Shown piece after piece: positions 53,161 to 64,000 of a stretch of DNA of 64,000 nt (the first letter of the stretch is position 1; every line of letters begins with the position of its first letter). Under the pieces are notes generated by a model that saw nothing but the letters and a program-made list of their open reading frames with translations, made no database searches and was not told the DNA's origin. The stretch is from Astyanax mexicanus (Eukaryota; Chordata; Actinopteri; Characiformes; Acestrorhamphidae): NCBI RefSeq assembly GCF_023375975.1, contig NC_064417.1, forward strand, positions 39,184,198 through 39,248,197, read 5' to 3'. The position numbers and the translations under genes were made by a program.

Positions 53161-54634
53161 ACCCAAAATATATGTCTGTCATTTATTATCAGTATTGCTA
53201 TGTCATTAATAATATTGTAACATTAGTGTTTTATTAGTTATTTTATAACAGTTTAATATTCCAGTCAAGAACATTTAATAGTAATATAATCAGCAAAAAA
53301 AAAAAAAGAAACCTGCTCTGCATCTGCCCTTTCTTTGGTTGGGTTTATTTAAAGGGGTTTATGTGAATTTTGGTGGGTTATGTGTTTAAGTGTGCTCATT
53401 CTGTGTTTGATTTCGTTTTGGCAGCATTATTCACCCTCCTGGGGTGGAGAGTGGATAAGAGTCTCCACTTGCTACACTGTTATCACTATTTTTGCTATAT
53501 TATCATCATAAGGTGATCCTAAAATTACAGTAATATCGTCATGTCCTACTGTAATCTAAAACCTGTGTGGATTTGGTCCATTTTTATAGCTCGGTTTTAG
53601 TTACGCTGGATATTTTTAATTGATGAGACGTTCATAAAGGTCATGTTCAAAGTTTATGGTGTGTCACTTCATGTTCCAAACACTCATTATTCAACTATGC
53701 CAAGATGAATCATGTCCCAATTTTTAAGGTATTGTTCAAAATAAATGTTATTTTTTAATACTGTGGCCTCAGTCATCTTTTTTTAGCTTTTCAGTTTGAA
53801 TTAGTGAGCAGACTTTAATCAATAAAAAACCTCAATTGATTTTTTTATGGCCTACAAAACTTTATTTGGACAGTCATCTTTAGATGTGGTAAATTTGCTC
53901 CAGTTTCAGTTTCTCCAGGATGTAGCACTAAAATTATTATTATTATTATATCAACTATTTATGTCAAATTATTTACAGAATTTGAATGAATCTTATTATA
54001 TGGCTACAATATTAAACTCTTTTTAACGTATTTTTTTCAATAACAGATTTTAACATACATGCAAATAGAGTAAAGTGTATTTGCGTCGTTTCCTTGGCTG
54101 TTTTGAAGTATAATGGAGTGTTTAAAGCATTCTGGCAGATAAGCAAGGCTATTATCCTTACACAGGTAATGGAAAAAGGATACAGAGGACACCACACCTG
54201 CTACCTCACACATGTATGTGTGTGTGTGTGTGTAGGTGTGTGTTTTAGTGTACATATCTGATGGGCTCTGTTTGCTAAAAACCTTAAAAGCAAACAGGCT
54301 CTGTTTGAGTCAATCTGGCTCCCGTTTTGATTTGAACATCTCGGTGCTGACCATGCCCATTGGATAACAACTTGTCTAGGAAGACGTTCAACTGAATTAT
54401 CACATTGTGTACAAGGCAGGACAGGATTCCTTCCTCTGCAGCAATGGCTGAAATAGAACTTTTCCTCTTTATTGGGTAATCCATAAAAAAAATCAGCAGC
54501 ATCTGGATGAGGAGATGGAGACATTGATGCTTATTTTTCATATACCAAGACTCAATCAAGAATTCACATTATAGGCTTGACCTGAAATAAAAAAAAAGAA
54601 GAAGAGAAGAAAAAAATAAGGACTGGGATTTGTC
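53161..54634. other. Upstream region of the tetraspan gene
   Basis: AT-rich, no gene seen. The promoter and any 5' UTR exon of the tetraspan gene should be here, but no TATA box or CpG-rich block stands out. Confidence 0.5.
54212..54234. repeat. (TG)n microsatellite
   Basis: About 10 TG units upstream of the tetraspan gene. Confidence 0.85.
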
Positions 54635-57082
54635 ATGAAGAATTCAGGAAGAGTGTTGACTGCCCTCGTCGGTGTGGAGTTCCTGTTGTACACCATATGC
54701 CTCTGTGCCCCTCAGTGGCTGGTGATGCCGGGGGTTATGTATGAAGGCCTCTTTGCTATCTGTAACTCATACAAAGGCTTGTCCAGTTGCACTGCACTTC
54801 CAGCCTGGATTGGTGAGCATTCTTTGCATTTTATCTTTCCCTCCTAAAGCCCAACAGAATGAAAAACATTGAACTTCCAGTGAAAGTCAATGCAAACAAA
54901 AATATATTTAATAAAAACATATATTCATCTTAAAGTTTTAACAAAATGTAAAATGTCCAAAAGGTTAAAAATACCAAAAATGGACATAGGTTTTGTCTGA
55001 CAGCTATGATATTACCTGTGTAAATGAGCCCATGTTTGTAAAAAAAAAGAGTCTTGGCAGAAAGTTTGAGATTTTTAAATGGTTGCAAAATTTAAATCTG
55101 ATAATTGCCTCACTCATGTCAACACAGATTTGCACTTATCTGAATACCCAAGTGCATGTAATCTCAATGATCAGATTACTAAAAATCTGATTTTCTGCAG
55201 TTATCAGATTATTGTACATATGAACTCACTCACTGCTGGGTTTGCTAAATCACTTTCAAAGAAATCAAAGTAGCACAGTATTTGTAGTCATCATTAAATG
55301 TAAACCAATATTTTTTTTCCAATAATGTATTTTAAATAATGTACTTTAGTTCCCCCAAATTTGCACAGTAGTGCATATCTATTGGTTCTGCAAGGCGCAT
55401 TTTCTGTCTTTCGTCATTCGAATCATGCCAAACACATTCAGAAATGCTGAGGTCTGGATGAAACAGCAGTAGCGTCAGTAGTTTGATTTCTGAATGTTCT
55501 TTTTTATCTGTTTTCTTAATAAGCTCCACATTTTTAGACATGCAACTTTGAGTAGAAGGAAGGACAGAATCAACTGTAGTATGTTTCTAAAGTGATAGTG
55601 GAGCTTGATTATTTTGAAAGTTTTAAGTGCTGTTTATCTGATGGAGACAGGTCATGGTGGTCCACATCTTGCACAGTAACTTAAGCATAATGACTGTTCT
55701 GACTGTAAACTAAACAAAATAAGGTCAGTCTCTGACTTTTAATGGTACTTTACTTTTGGAAAATGGTGTCACATTGAATTCTACCAATATCAGCTGTGAA
55801 TACCAGTATATTCATTGCAGGACTGTATAGGAACGGTCAAAAGATGCTGATTTACTGCTTGATTGACATTGCACAAATAGAGATAACAATTTATGAAAAG
55901 GGAAGGTCAAACAACAGTATTTATAACAGTAATAAACATGGACAAATGGTTAAGTATTGCCTCAACTAATAATTAACTAATACTGGTTAAGACATTATTA
56001 AACATTACCAAATTTCATTGCTTAAAAAGTTGTGAATAATTAAAACAATAAACATTTCAGAACATTTAGTTTAAAATGTTACTCAAATAAAATATAGGCT
56101 CTTTAAACTTTATAAGAGTGATGCCATAGAAGAACCATCTTTGGTTACATCAAGAGGTGCATGCTTTTGAAAAGCATATAAGCTATATTTCTCTTTTGTT
56201 CAATTGAATTATGGCACAATAAATGTTGTAATACATTTTTATATAAAGAATCATCCTTTACAATTAAACACACTGTGCTTTAAACACTGATATGTATATT
56301 GTATAATTTTTTTCAGAGCTTTAATAGAACTATTTTGTGCTCCTATATGTTAAGCAGATATAATAAATGGACAGTGAGTGTGGAAACAAGGAGGTGGGCA
56401 CTATTATTTTTAAGAGTGTACTCCTCTCCTGCTTAGGCTCGTACAGTTTGGCCTGGATGTTCCTGGCAGGCTCCTGCACACTTTCTTTGGCCACACTTTT
56501 TGCTCTCAGAGCAGCTCTTATCAGACGAAAGCGAGCCATTGCAGCCCTCCTCTTAAACATCATCTCAGGTAAGAACTGTTTGTGCTTTGTGTGTTGCCAG
56601 ATGTAGGAGGATTAATTGCACTTGCTGTATTCCACACAATTATCTGCACAAGCGTTGGTGGTGCATGGCTAGGCTTCACCAGCATCTGACAACCTGTGAT
56701 TACTAATAAATCACAATAACCCGCCCAGCTGCTGCTGGTGTGGTCACATGTATAGTGGAGTAGCCTTGTCCTTGGATATGCCCTTTATTACTCAGTGTAA
56801 AGTAATGAGGCATGGGATGTAAGTATGAACTGACTGATATTTCTAAATGTTTCTCTTTTAACAGTTGTGTTTTGCGTCAGTGCGCTCATTGCCTTCATGG
56901 TGTCCATTGAGGAGCACTTCCCTGACATGCTCAAGTTCCTCGGCTGGGCTTTTTACACCTGCTGCTCTACTCTCCTCTATGCTTCTCTGGTATCTGTGGC
57001 TCTTGGACTGTTGGAAGGGTCCTCAAGCGTGGGGCCAGTAAACCCACATAACTGTCAGGGCCTGCCAGTCATATCACCTTAG
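54635..57082 (+). CDS. Four-TM protein of the PMP22/EMP/claudin superfamily (spliced, 175 aa)
   Basis: Three exons: 54635-54812, 56437-56568, 56865-57082, each with canonical GT/AG borders and joining in frame to 528 nt. The product has four hydrophobic segments (about residues 8-26, 62-83, 94-117, 130-152). A short first extracellular loop carries the claudin-type pattern W28...G38-L39-F40..C43...C52 (family consensus W-GLW-C-C, here LF instead of LW). A basic RRKR stretch (89-92) lies in the intracellular loop, GWAFY opens TM4, and the C-terminus has no PDZ-type ending. Similar-sized relatives include EMPs, NKG7 and CLDND2. I cannot assign an orthologue, so I give no symbol. Probably a plasma-membrane protein. 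It is on the opposite strand to sparc and atox1. Confidence 0.8.
56090..56420. mobile_element. Related MITE ending at the tetraspan exon 2 acceptor
   Basis: Carries GATGCCATAGAAGAACCATC and ends in TTATTTTTAAGAGTGT (56404-56419), the same right tip as the element at 39984-40253. The left tip is eroded. It lies in intron 1 of the tetraspan gene, and its end is 17 bp before exon 2. Confidence 0.55.
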
Positions 57083-57605
57083 CCCACAAATATATTAGAT
57101 ATATAAGTCATAAATCCTCATTCTTCTCAGTATCAATTCTGATGCACAAGTGGATCGTTCCATTTAAGACCCAATCCCATCACACATAAAGGAAGGGTCT
57201 TGCTGGGTTACTCACTGTTTACTGGAGATGACTGCACAAGCAGCCAAAAAAAAAAAAAACACACATGTAGTATTTTCTTTGAAAAAAAATTACAATATCC
57301 ATAGCATTATTACAACAAGCAGAAAAATTGCATTCTAACATCTACATAAGGGCTGCTGCATAATTTAAGGTGGAAAAAAAAAAACATTCAAACGAGAATC
57401 TAGTGAATAGCTACGTTTGACTCCGTATTACAGCGGAATTGGGGTGGATGCTAATAAATAATTGTCGCATCATATTTTCAAAGAGATACAATGCCGCAAA
57501 AGTACTAAAGTCCTGTAGTGAAGAACTGAACTGAACACTCCTCTGCTATCACCACCGACTGAGAGGGTCATCTACACCAGAGCTAATAAAGCAGTGTTCT
57601 TTATA
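57083..57605 (+). other. 3' UTR of the tetraspan gene
   Basis: After the stop at 57080-57082 there is no further open frame. An AATAAA hexamer lies at 57585-57590, followed by a T-rich stretch, so polyadenylation near 57605 is plausible. No direct evidence for the cleavage site. Confidence 0.45.
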
Positions 57606-58206
57606 TTTTTATTTATTTTGACGAAATATCAAGTTTTTTAAGGGTTGTCCCATTTCTAATAGAGACGATTTTAAACATTGTTCCTTATAACTCAAAAACA
57701 AGGAGTAGAGGTACAAATTAGAAATGGTATTCAGCCTTAGTAGTACTTGGCTGTTGTCTATTCTTATACACTGCAATGTGTAAGTAATATTTTTCATCGT
57801 TCATTTCATCTTGGCAAATACAAGGCAATATGTTACGGCTTATGTTTAGTATGCAGTAGGCTTGTATTTTGCCTCTAATAAAGTGTAATATTGCCCCCCA
57901 CTGGCAAACTGAGGGCAATTACATTTAGAATTTTCACAAGGATCAGTTCTAGGAACAGCAGTTGCAGACAGCTTCGCTAATACACATTATATAAATATTG
58001 AAACATTGTATAAATATTACATTGGAATTTTTTTTCTTTATATTGTTTAAAAAAATGTATGATGGATGTACCAAAAGAATGTACCAAAAGATGCTCCTAA
58101 ATTCTTGAAATAAAATCTTTTTACATAATCTTCTATTGGAAGTAAACATGGTATATGTGCAACATATATACACAGAAATACATATATATGTATATGTATA
58201 TATATA

Positions 58207-59831
58207 CACTACCGTTCAAAAGTTTGGGGTCACTCAAACAATTTTGTGTTTTCCATGAAAAGTCACACTTATTCACCACCATACGTTGTGAAATGAATAG
58301 AAAATAGAGTCAAGACATTGACAAGGTTAGAAATAATGATTTGTATTTGAAATAACATTGTTTTTACATCAAACTTTGCTTTCATCAAAGAATCCTCCAT
58401 TTGCAGCAATTACAGCATTGCACACCTTTGGCATTCTAGCTGTTAATTTGTTGAGGTAAGCTGGAGAAATTGCTCCCCACGCTTCTAGAACAGCTCCCAC
58501 AAGTTGGATTGATTGGATGGGCACTTCTGGCGTACCATACGGTCAAGCTGCTCCCACAACAGCTCAATGGGGTTCAGATCTGGTGACTGCGCTGGCCACT
58601 CCATTACCAATAGAAAAGCAGCTGCCTGCTTCGGCTGTAAATAGTTCTTACACAATTTGGAGGTGTGTTTAGGGTCATTGTCCTGTTGTAGGACGGAATT
58701 GGCTCCGATCAGGCGCTGTCCACTGGGTATGGCATGGCGTTGCAAAATGGAGTGATAGCCTTCCTTATTCAGAATCCCTTTTACCCTGTACAAATCTCCC
58801 ACCTTACCAGCACCAAAGCAACCCCAGACCATCACATTACCTCCACCATGCTTAACAGATGGCGTCAGGCATTCTTCCAGCATCTTTTCATTTGTTCTGC
58901 GTCTCACAAACGTTCTTCTTTGTGATCCAAACACCTCAAACTTGGATTCATCCGTCCACAACACTTTTTTCCAGTCTTCCTCTGTCCAATGTCTGTGTTC
59001 TTTTGCCCATCTTAATCTTTTTCTTTTATTAGCCAGTCTCAGATATGGCTTTTTCTTTGCCACTCTGCCCTGAAGCCCAAAATCCCACAGCCGCCTCTTT
59101 ACTGTAGATGTTGACACTGGTGTTTTGCGGGTACTATTTAATGAAGATGCCAGTTGGGGGCCTGCGAGGCGTCTGTTTCTCAAACTAGAGACTCTAATGT
59201 ACTTATCTTCTTGCTTAGTTGTGCAACGCGGCCTCCCACTTCTTTTTCTACTCTGGTTAGAGCCTGTTTGTGCTGTCCTCTGAAGGGAGTAGTACACACC
59301 GTTGTAGGAAATCTTCAATTTCTTAGCAGTTTCTCGCATGGAATAGCCTTCATTTCTAAGAACAAGAATAGACTGTCAAGTTTCAGATGAAAGTTCTCTT
59401 TTTCTGGCCATTTTGAGCGTTTAATTGACCCCACAAATGTGATGCTCCAGAAACTCAATCTGCTCAAAGGAAGGTCAGTTTTGTAGCTTCTGTAATGAGC
59501 TAGACTGTTTTCAGGTGTGTGAACATGATTGCACAAGGGTTTTCTAATCATCAATTAGCCTTCTGAGCCAATGAGCAAACACATTGTACCATTAGAACAC
59601 TGGAGTGATAGTTGCTGGAAATGGGCCTCTATACACCTATGTAGATATTGCACCAAAACCAGACATTTGCAGCTAGAATAGTCATTTACCACATTAGCAA
59701 TGTACAGAGTGTATTTGTTTAGGAGTGTATTTGTTAGGACTAGTTTAAAGTTATCTTCATTGAAAAGTACAGTGCTTTTCCTTCAAAAATAAGGACGTTT
59801 CAATGTGACCCCAAACTTTTGAACGGTAGTG
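58207..59831 (-). mobile_element. Tc1-like transposon with DD38E spacing, nearly complete
   Basis: 1625 bp with 27-28-bp inverted ends: ACACTACCGTTCAAAAGTTT then GGGGTCAC on the left (58206-58233), and the reverse complement at 59805-59832. The TA target is kept on the left (58205-58206); on the right it reads TT. It encodes one transposase on the minus strand (see the pseudogene entry). It is inserted beside a fragment of another Tc1 family. Confidence 0.92.
58369..59411 (-). pseudogene. Tc1-type transposase with one stop and one frameshift
   Basis: Reading from ATG (59411-59409): MARKRELSSET, a TGA at 59378-59376, then open frame with the paired helix-turn-helix region, a GRPR-like motif (RSGRPR), the first catalytic Asp in VLWTDESKFEVFG, the second in LQQDNDPKH, and Glu in SPDLNPIE. 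38 residues lie between the second Asp and the Glu (DD38E). Near 58485-58500 a one-base loss shifts the frame. The true C-terminus continues as VLEAWGAISPAYLNKL and ends at TGA 58371-58369. With both lesions taken into account the ancestral protein was about 347 aa. As it stands the gene is not functional. Confidence 0.9.
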
Positions 59832-59852
59832 TTTCCATGATTTTACCAAATT

Positions 59853-60296
59853 GAAAACCTCTGGAATATAATCAAGAGGAAAATAGATGATTGCAAGCCA
59901 TCAAACCAAGCTGAACCGCTTGAAATTTTGTACCAGCAGTGGCATATATTTATTCAAAAGCAGTGTGTTAGATTGGTTGAGGAGAACATACCAAGATGCA
60001 TGAAACTGTGATTAACCAGGGTTATTTCACCAAATATTGATTTCTGAACTTTTAAAACTTTGAATATAAACTTGTTTTCTGTGTATTATTTGAGGTCTGA
60101 AAGCTCTGCAGCTTTTTGTTATTTCTCATTTTCTGCAAATAAATGCTCTAACTGACAATGTTTTTATTTGGAATTTGGGAGAAATGTTTTTCGTACTTTA
60201 TAAAATTCAACAGCAGTTTATTTCACTCAAACATATACCTATAAAAAGCAAAATCAGAGAAACTGATTCAGAAACTGAAGAAACAGAAACTGAAGT
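59853..60296 (+). mobile_element. Tc1-like transposon 3'-end fragment, copy 3
   Basis: Plus-strand version of the fragment at 15800-16225. It encodes NLWNIIKRKIDDCKPSNQAE, then LVEENIPRCMK, then a stop. The trailer runs to AAACTGATTCAGAAACTGAAG. It abuts the right end of the DD38E element at 58207-59831, and the other flank of that element does not continue it. Confidence 0.75.
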
Positions 60297-60779
60297 GTGT
60301 TTATATATATATATATATGCAACCCCATATGTAAAGATATTAAAGATTATTTGTTAATATTGCATTCCTGCATTTTTACCTGAGACTTTGGAACATGGGC
60401 CATTTAGGGTTAATAATGGGGTAAAAAAAAATAAATCAATAAAAAATTATTTAATTTCAAATAGATGTATCCCCTTAAGTCTGAAGAGCAAAAGTTGGAA
60501 GAGGATCTCCTGGTCATAACAAATTGAAACAAAACAGTCAAAAACAAATGGAAGGAATTTGCATATTTTGTACTATTATTAAACCATTTAAGGAACTGGT
60601 AATTAGCAGTGGATATATGCCAAAGGCTCTTATGATCTCCAATCTCTCAGGCGGCACTATATCAAGAACTGTCATTCAGCAATAGCTAATAGACCCACAT
60701 GTTTAATTGATTACTTTTGTAGACATTTGTCAAACATTACAATATAAAGTTTCATTCACAAATACAACCATAAACATTG

Positions 60780-61015
60780 TCTAGAAGTGTTGAATTCTCT
60801 GGGCTTGGGGGCATGTGGAATGGACCATCACCCAGGGGAAATGTGAATTGTGGTCAGACTAATCAATATATAAGGTATAACAGGATGCCCTTTGCTCCAC
60901 AGCAGAGATATAAAAGACCATCCAGACTGTTATCAGCAACAAGTCCAAAATCCAGGGTCATAGTATGGGGATTTTTCAACAAGACAATGCAAACACACAT
61001 GCTGGCGTGGTGACA
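60780..61015 (+). mobile_element. Tc1/mariner-type transposase relic, internally deleted
   Basis: One frame reads WTITQGKCELWSD-stop-S, a decayed form of the family's WSDES catalytic box. About 150 bp later comes IFQQDNANTH, the second Asp box. The sequence between is shortened compared with a full transposase. Multiple stops; a dead copy. Confidence 0.6.
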
Positions 61016-61599
61016 ACAAATGACAACACTAGTGGTAAATGCTTGACTCTTCAAATTTGTTTCTACCTTTGTTGCAGGGCCGCAATGCAGGAATAGTTGT
61101 ACATTAAAAAAAAAAAAAAAGTGAAATAATTACTAAATTAGTTACATTAAATGTATGCCATAATGCATTTTTACTTGCATTTTCTATTCTGTCTCTACTT
61201 TTTTGATTTAAGGTTGTAAATGAAATTCTATATGGTTTTATATCTATTTTGTATCAAATGCACTATTTGTTGTGTTTCAGGTTAAAAATAACCAAATGTC
61301 TATTTAAAAAAAAAGTAAAAAAATTTAGCCGGTTTGCTGTGATCCTGAAGCTTATATGCTAATCACAAAACATGTTACATAAACTTTAATTTAATTTTCC
61401 ATTAAAACAGTGTTTAATACTTAAATGTATTCATTTTATTAATTTCAAATTCCAAACAGGCAAGAAAACAGGCTTTTTTTCATGATCAGACAATACAGTA
61501 GCAGACTATGTCTATACTTAGTTGTTATATTGCAGCCACAAAAGGAGCCATTGTACTAAAACTATGTTGCATTAGATACTAATATTTCATTAATTAGCA

Positions 61600-61733
61600 T
61601 TTGAATTGATTATCATGGTGCACATCAGGACAGGTTTTAGAAGCTTGTTCCACTGGTCCCCACAGTCACACACCTCATTCTTGAAGAGCGTGATCACACA
61701 GCCATCCATAATCTTGTCAGGAATTACAACCTG
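61600..61733 (-). mobile_element. Possible RTE-type LINE reverse transcriptase fragment
   Basis: Minus strand reads VIPDKIMDGCVITLFKNE, VCDCGDQWNKLLKPVLM in one frame. This resembles the IPDxWxDxxxxPxFKNKGD-DCGNYRGIKL block of RTE-clade reverse transcriptases with decay. It lies just downstream of the atox1 stop. A real exon of another gene is the alternative; there is a stop just upstream in frame. Confidence 0.4.
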
Positions 61734-61914
61734 TCACATGGAGAATCACAAATGAAGGAGACTGAAACCCAAACCCAAAATGCATATAAATATAAACTAA
61801 TACAATTTAATAATACTCATAATGTCAGTAAATAAACAACCAGTGGTTATTAATTAGGAAAGAGAAGCAGCAGGCTTACATGGTGTAGAAAAGCTGTTAA
61901 ATGCTGAGCATCCT

Positions 61915-62039
61915 CTATTTTGTGCCGATGTAAGTGACAGTTTTTCCAGTCTTCTTCAGCGTCTCTAGAAGAACATCACTGTCTTTGTCTGACTCGATGA
62001 AGACCTTCTTGTTAGGAAGGTCAATGTCAAACTTGACAT
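61915..62039 (-). CDS. atox1: ATOX1 copper chaperone, terminal coding exon (partial)
   Basis: The 125-nt exon follows an AACAG acceptor (AG at plus 62041-62040). It encodes VKFDIDLPNKKV, then FIESDKDSDVLLETLKKTGK, then TVTYIGTK and a TAG stop at 61917-61915. It matches the C-terminal half of ATOX1, the cytosolic HMA-domain protein that hands Cu(I) to ATP7A/ATP7B, including the conserved KKTGKTV segment. Human ATOX1 is 68 aa. The exon carrying the MxCxxC copper site and the start codon were not found down to 64000 and must lie beyond the window (minus-strand gene). The intron therefore spans at least 62040-64000. Confidence 0.92.
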
Positions 62040-63242
62040 CTGTTGAATTAAGAATAGGCTGTAAACATTTTAAACATTCAAAATTGTGTAAACTGTAAGC
62101 TTTCAGCTGTCACCCTACCATGGCACTTCATTATATGTCAAAATGTCTCATAAAAACCTTGTATATCCAGTTTCTTATTCTTTAATTTTCCTTACACAAT
62201 TGAAATGTGCATTTTATTATTCACATTTAGGGTAAATAAATCAGTAAAATAAATGAAATAAATTATTTACATTGACTTCTCCTGAAAATTAGGAAGATTT
62301 TTGCTTTTCCTGTAAATTTGTTTATTTGGCAATCAGAAAAAGAGTTCAGACAGCAGTGATGCACACTGTGCACACTCATTTGACCTAAAACAGTCCGTTA
62401 CGAAACTGACTACGCAGTACAATATGAAACCAAAGAAGTGTGTACACATGATAAAAAAGCAATGGAAAAAAAAACAAAAAAAAACAAAAGCAAAAACAAA
62501 ACAATAAACAGGTCAACTATATCACTGCTCTGAAATATCATTACATGCTTTTAAAGAGTTTACAAGAGTTTTAATTTGGGTCTTTGCTTCAAAAGAGCCT
62601 GTGGTAATATATGTCACAGACCCTTAATGATATGTAAAAAAGTTCCTTGATTTAGGGTGTAGTAAAACATAATATCGAGTACAAACTTTTGTCGACTAAC
62701 CCACCTCTATTTACCCCCAGCATTACCAAATACAGTGTTTTTTAGCTGATGCTTCCAACAGGCCTCCAATGCTAGTGATAGGGGCATTGCATTTCCCCTG
62801 GCCAGAAATCTTTTTTTTTTTTCACCATTACCAAGCTCAAAGAAGCTCCACACTGCATTCGTAAGATTCTAAAGGCCCTGACATTAAAAACAAGGCACTG
62901 AAAACTTTGATAGTGCACCTTCAGGTAATTTTTCAGGCTTAAAATTAAGTCACGCTAAGTCAACTGACGAGTGACTGAGTAGTTCAAAAGATTAGTAGTT
63001 CTGAGTAGTTCAGTAAAGATTATGCCCTTTGTTTTATGGTGCTCTTCAGTCTGATGTAGACAATCACCAGATACTTTCAGCAACAACTTGAAGTTATGCA
63101 TTTCCACTAATACATTTTGCCTAACCTGTTCCCCTATCCTACCTATTCGTTCATGCACGTCAGTCGACTTATTGATTCTCAGCGCCTCATTTTATATGTC
63201 AGGGCCCTTGGAATTCTGTCAATAATAAGTTTCTCAGTTGGT
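62040..63242 (-). other. atox1 intron (continues past the window)
   Basis: Non-coding sequence between the terminal atox1 exon and a dispersed repeat. No MxCxxC-encoding exon was found on the minus strand between 62040 and 64000. Confidence 0.65.
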
Positions 63243-63660
63243 CATGGGGTGATTTTCTCTTTTATGGGGGGTCCTCTGTGATTTTATTTACGTCCGGAAT
63301 GACCATGTACGTGTTTTTCTCAGATGTCCTATGAGAAAATTGCAGCCTGAATAACCTATTGTTTTTCACTGAACTCGTCCGGTAATTTAAGTCTCATCCA
63401 TAATGCACATCTCTGCATTTTGTCACCTTGCATTTAAAAAAAATATATAAAATAGCTATTTGTCCACTGCCATGCACCGTAATTACACTTTGGGGACGCA
63501 CTTATCCAAGGAAATACACATGAACACAACAGCAAGGGGAAATGGAGGAGTTACTGAATGCAATGTCATGTGACCGAGAAAGCCTAAAAAATCACTGGTC
63601 CTCCTGTTTTTTCAATTGCAGTCCCCCTAAGAAATTATTCCCGCCCGGATAGGGCTAAAG
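63243..63660. repeat. Uninterrupted copy of the dispersed repeat at 44.2-45.3 kb
   Basis: Contains the same ordered blocks as the split copy: TTTCTCAGATGTCCTATGAG, AAAATAGCTATTTGTCCACT, GCCATGCACCGTAATTACAC, GGAAATGGAGGAG, AGTCCCCCTAAGAAATTATT. It lies in the atox1 intron. It gives the empty-site reference for the LINE insertion. Confidence 0.65.
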
Positions 63661-64000
63661 GTTCATCCTCATGATCATGTTTTATTACATTTTATGTCCA
63701 TTTTACATCATTTCACACACTTTAAAATACAGGTTATTAAAATGTTGTGGTGTCATTTGGGTTGCATCAGGATTTTAGCCATAATATTTATATTTCATAT
63801 AATATGTGCCCACAATACAAAAAAAACCCAAATGAGCTGCCCACTGAATTTATCAGATTTGATTTAGAAATTAGAATCAATATTCAAAAGTGGGTTTAGG
63901 CTCTTAGGGTAACTTGCCAGCTAACCCAGATAGCTAGTTAGCTAATAGTTAGATTACTCTAGGTTAGTTCAGCTAGCTGAGAAAAGTTGAATTAACTCCT

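Overview
This is vertebrate genomic DNA, AT-rich and intron-rich, from a teleost fish. Spliced genes encode fish-like G3BP1, SPARC and ATOX1 proteins, and the spacers are full of fish repeats (Tc1/mariner, hAT MITEs, an L2-type LINE, tRNA-derived SINEs, the GTTAGC/GCTAGC-rich sequence common in teleosts). The SINE at 18.85-19.24 kb resembles a family I associate with otophysan fish (characins, catfishes), so an otophysan, perhaps a characiform, is my best guess. Nothing here suggests bacteria; there are no operons or CRISPR arrays.

Layout. 1-9.4 kb: no gene; a deleted Tc1-like transposon (1.78-2.29 kb), simple repeats and a Tc1 fragment (7.75 kb). 9.4-15.5 kb: complete g3bp1 on the minus strand, nine coding exons (478 aa) plus a non-coding first exon behind a CCAAT-rich promoter. 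15.8-25.6 kb: a repeat-dense spacer with a Tc1 fragment, an hAT MITE with a perfect 8-bp target duplication, a LINE 3' fragment, a SINE, and a 1.6-kb minisatellite with a 40-bp unit. 25.7-31.72 kb: sparc on the minus strand, nine coding exons (291 aa). 32-54.6 kb: about 22 kb without a recognisable gene. It contains an L2-type LINE nested in another dispersed repeat, a SINE and possible regulatory sequence. 54.6-57.6 kb: a three-exon plus-strand gene for a 175-aa tetraspan protein of the PMP22/EMP/claudin superfamily. 58.2-60.3 kb: a nearly intact Tc1-like transposon with DD38E spacing, next to a fragment of another Tc1 family. 61.9-62.04 kb: the last coding exon of atox1 (minus strand), whose start lies beyond the window.

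The genes are functionally independent: stress-granule RNA binding (G3BP1), secreted matricellular collagen/calcium binding (SPARC), a membrane tetraspan, and a cytosolic copper chaperone (ATOX1). G3BP1, SPARC and ATOX1 are also neighbours in human 5q33.1 but in a different order, so this is a rearranged conserved-synteny block. Exon boundaries were set by eye from frame, GT/AG sites and similarity to the known protein families. All coding exons of g3bp1, sparc and the tetraspan gene join in frame to a single stop.
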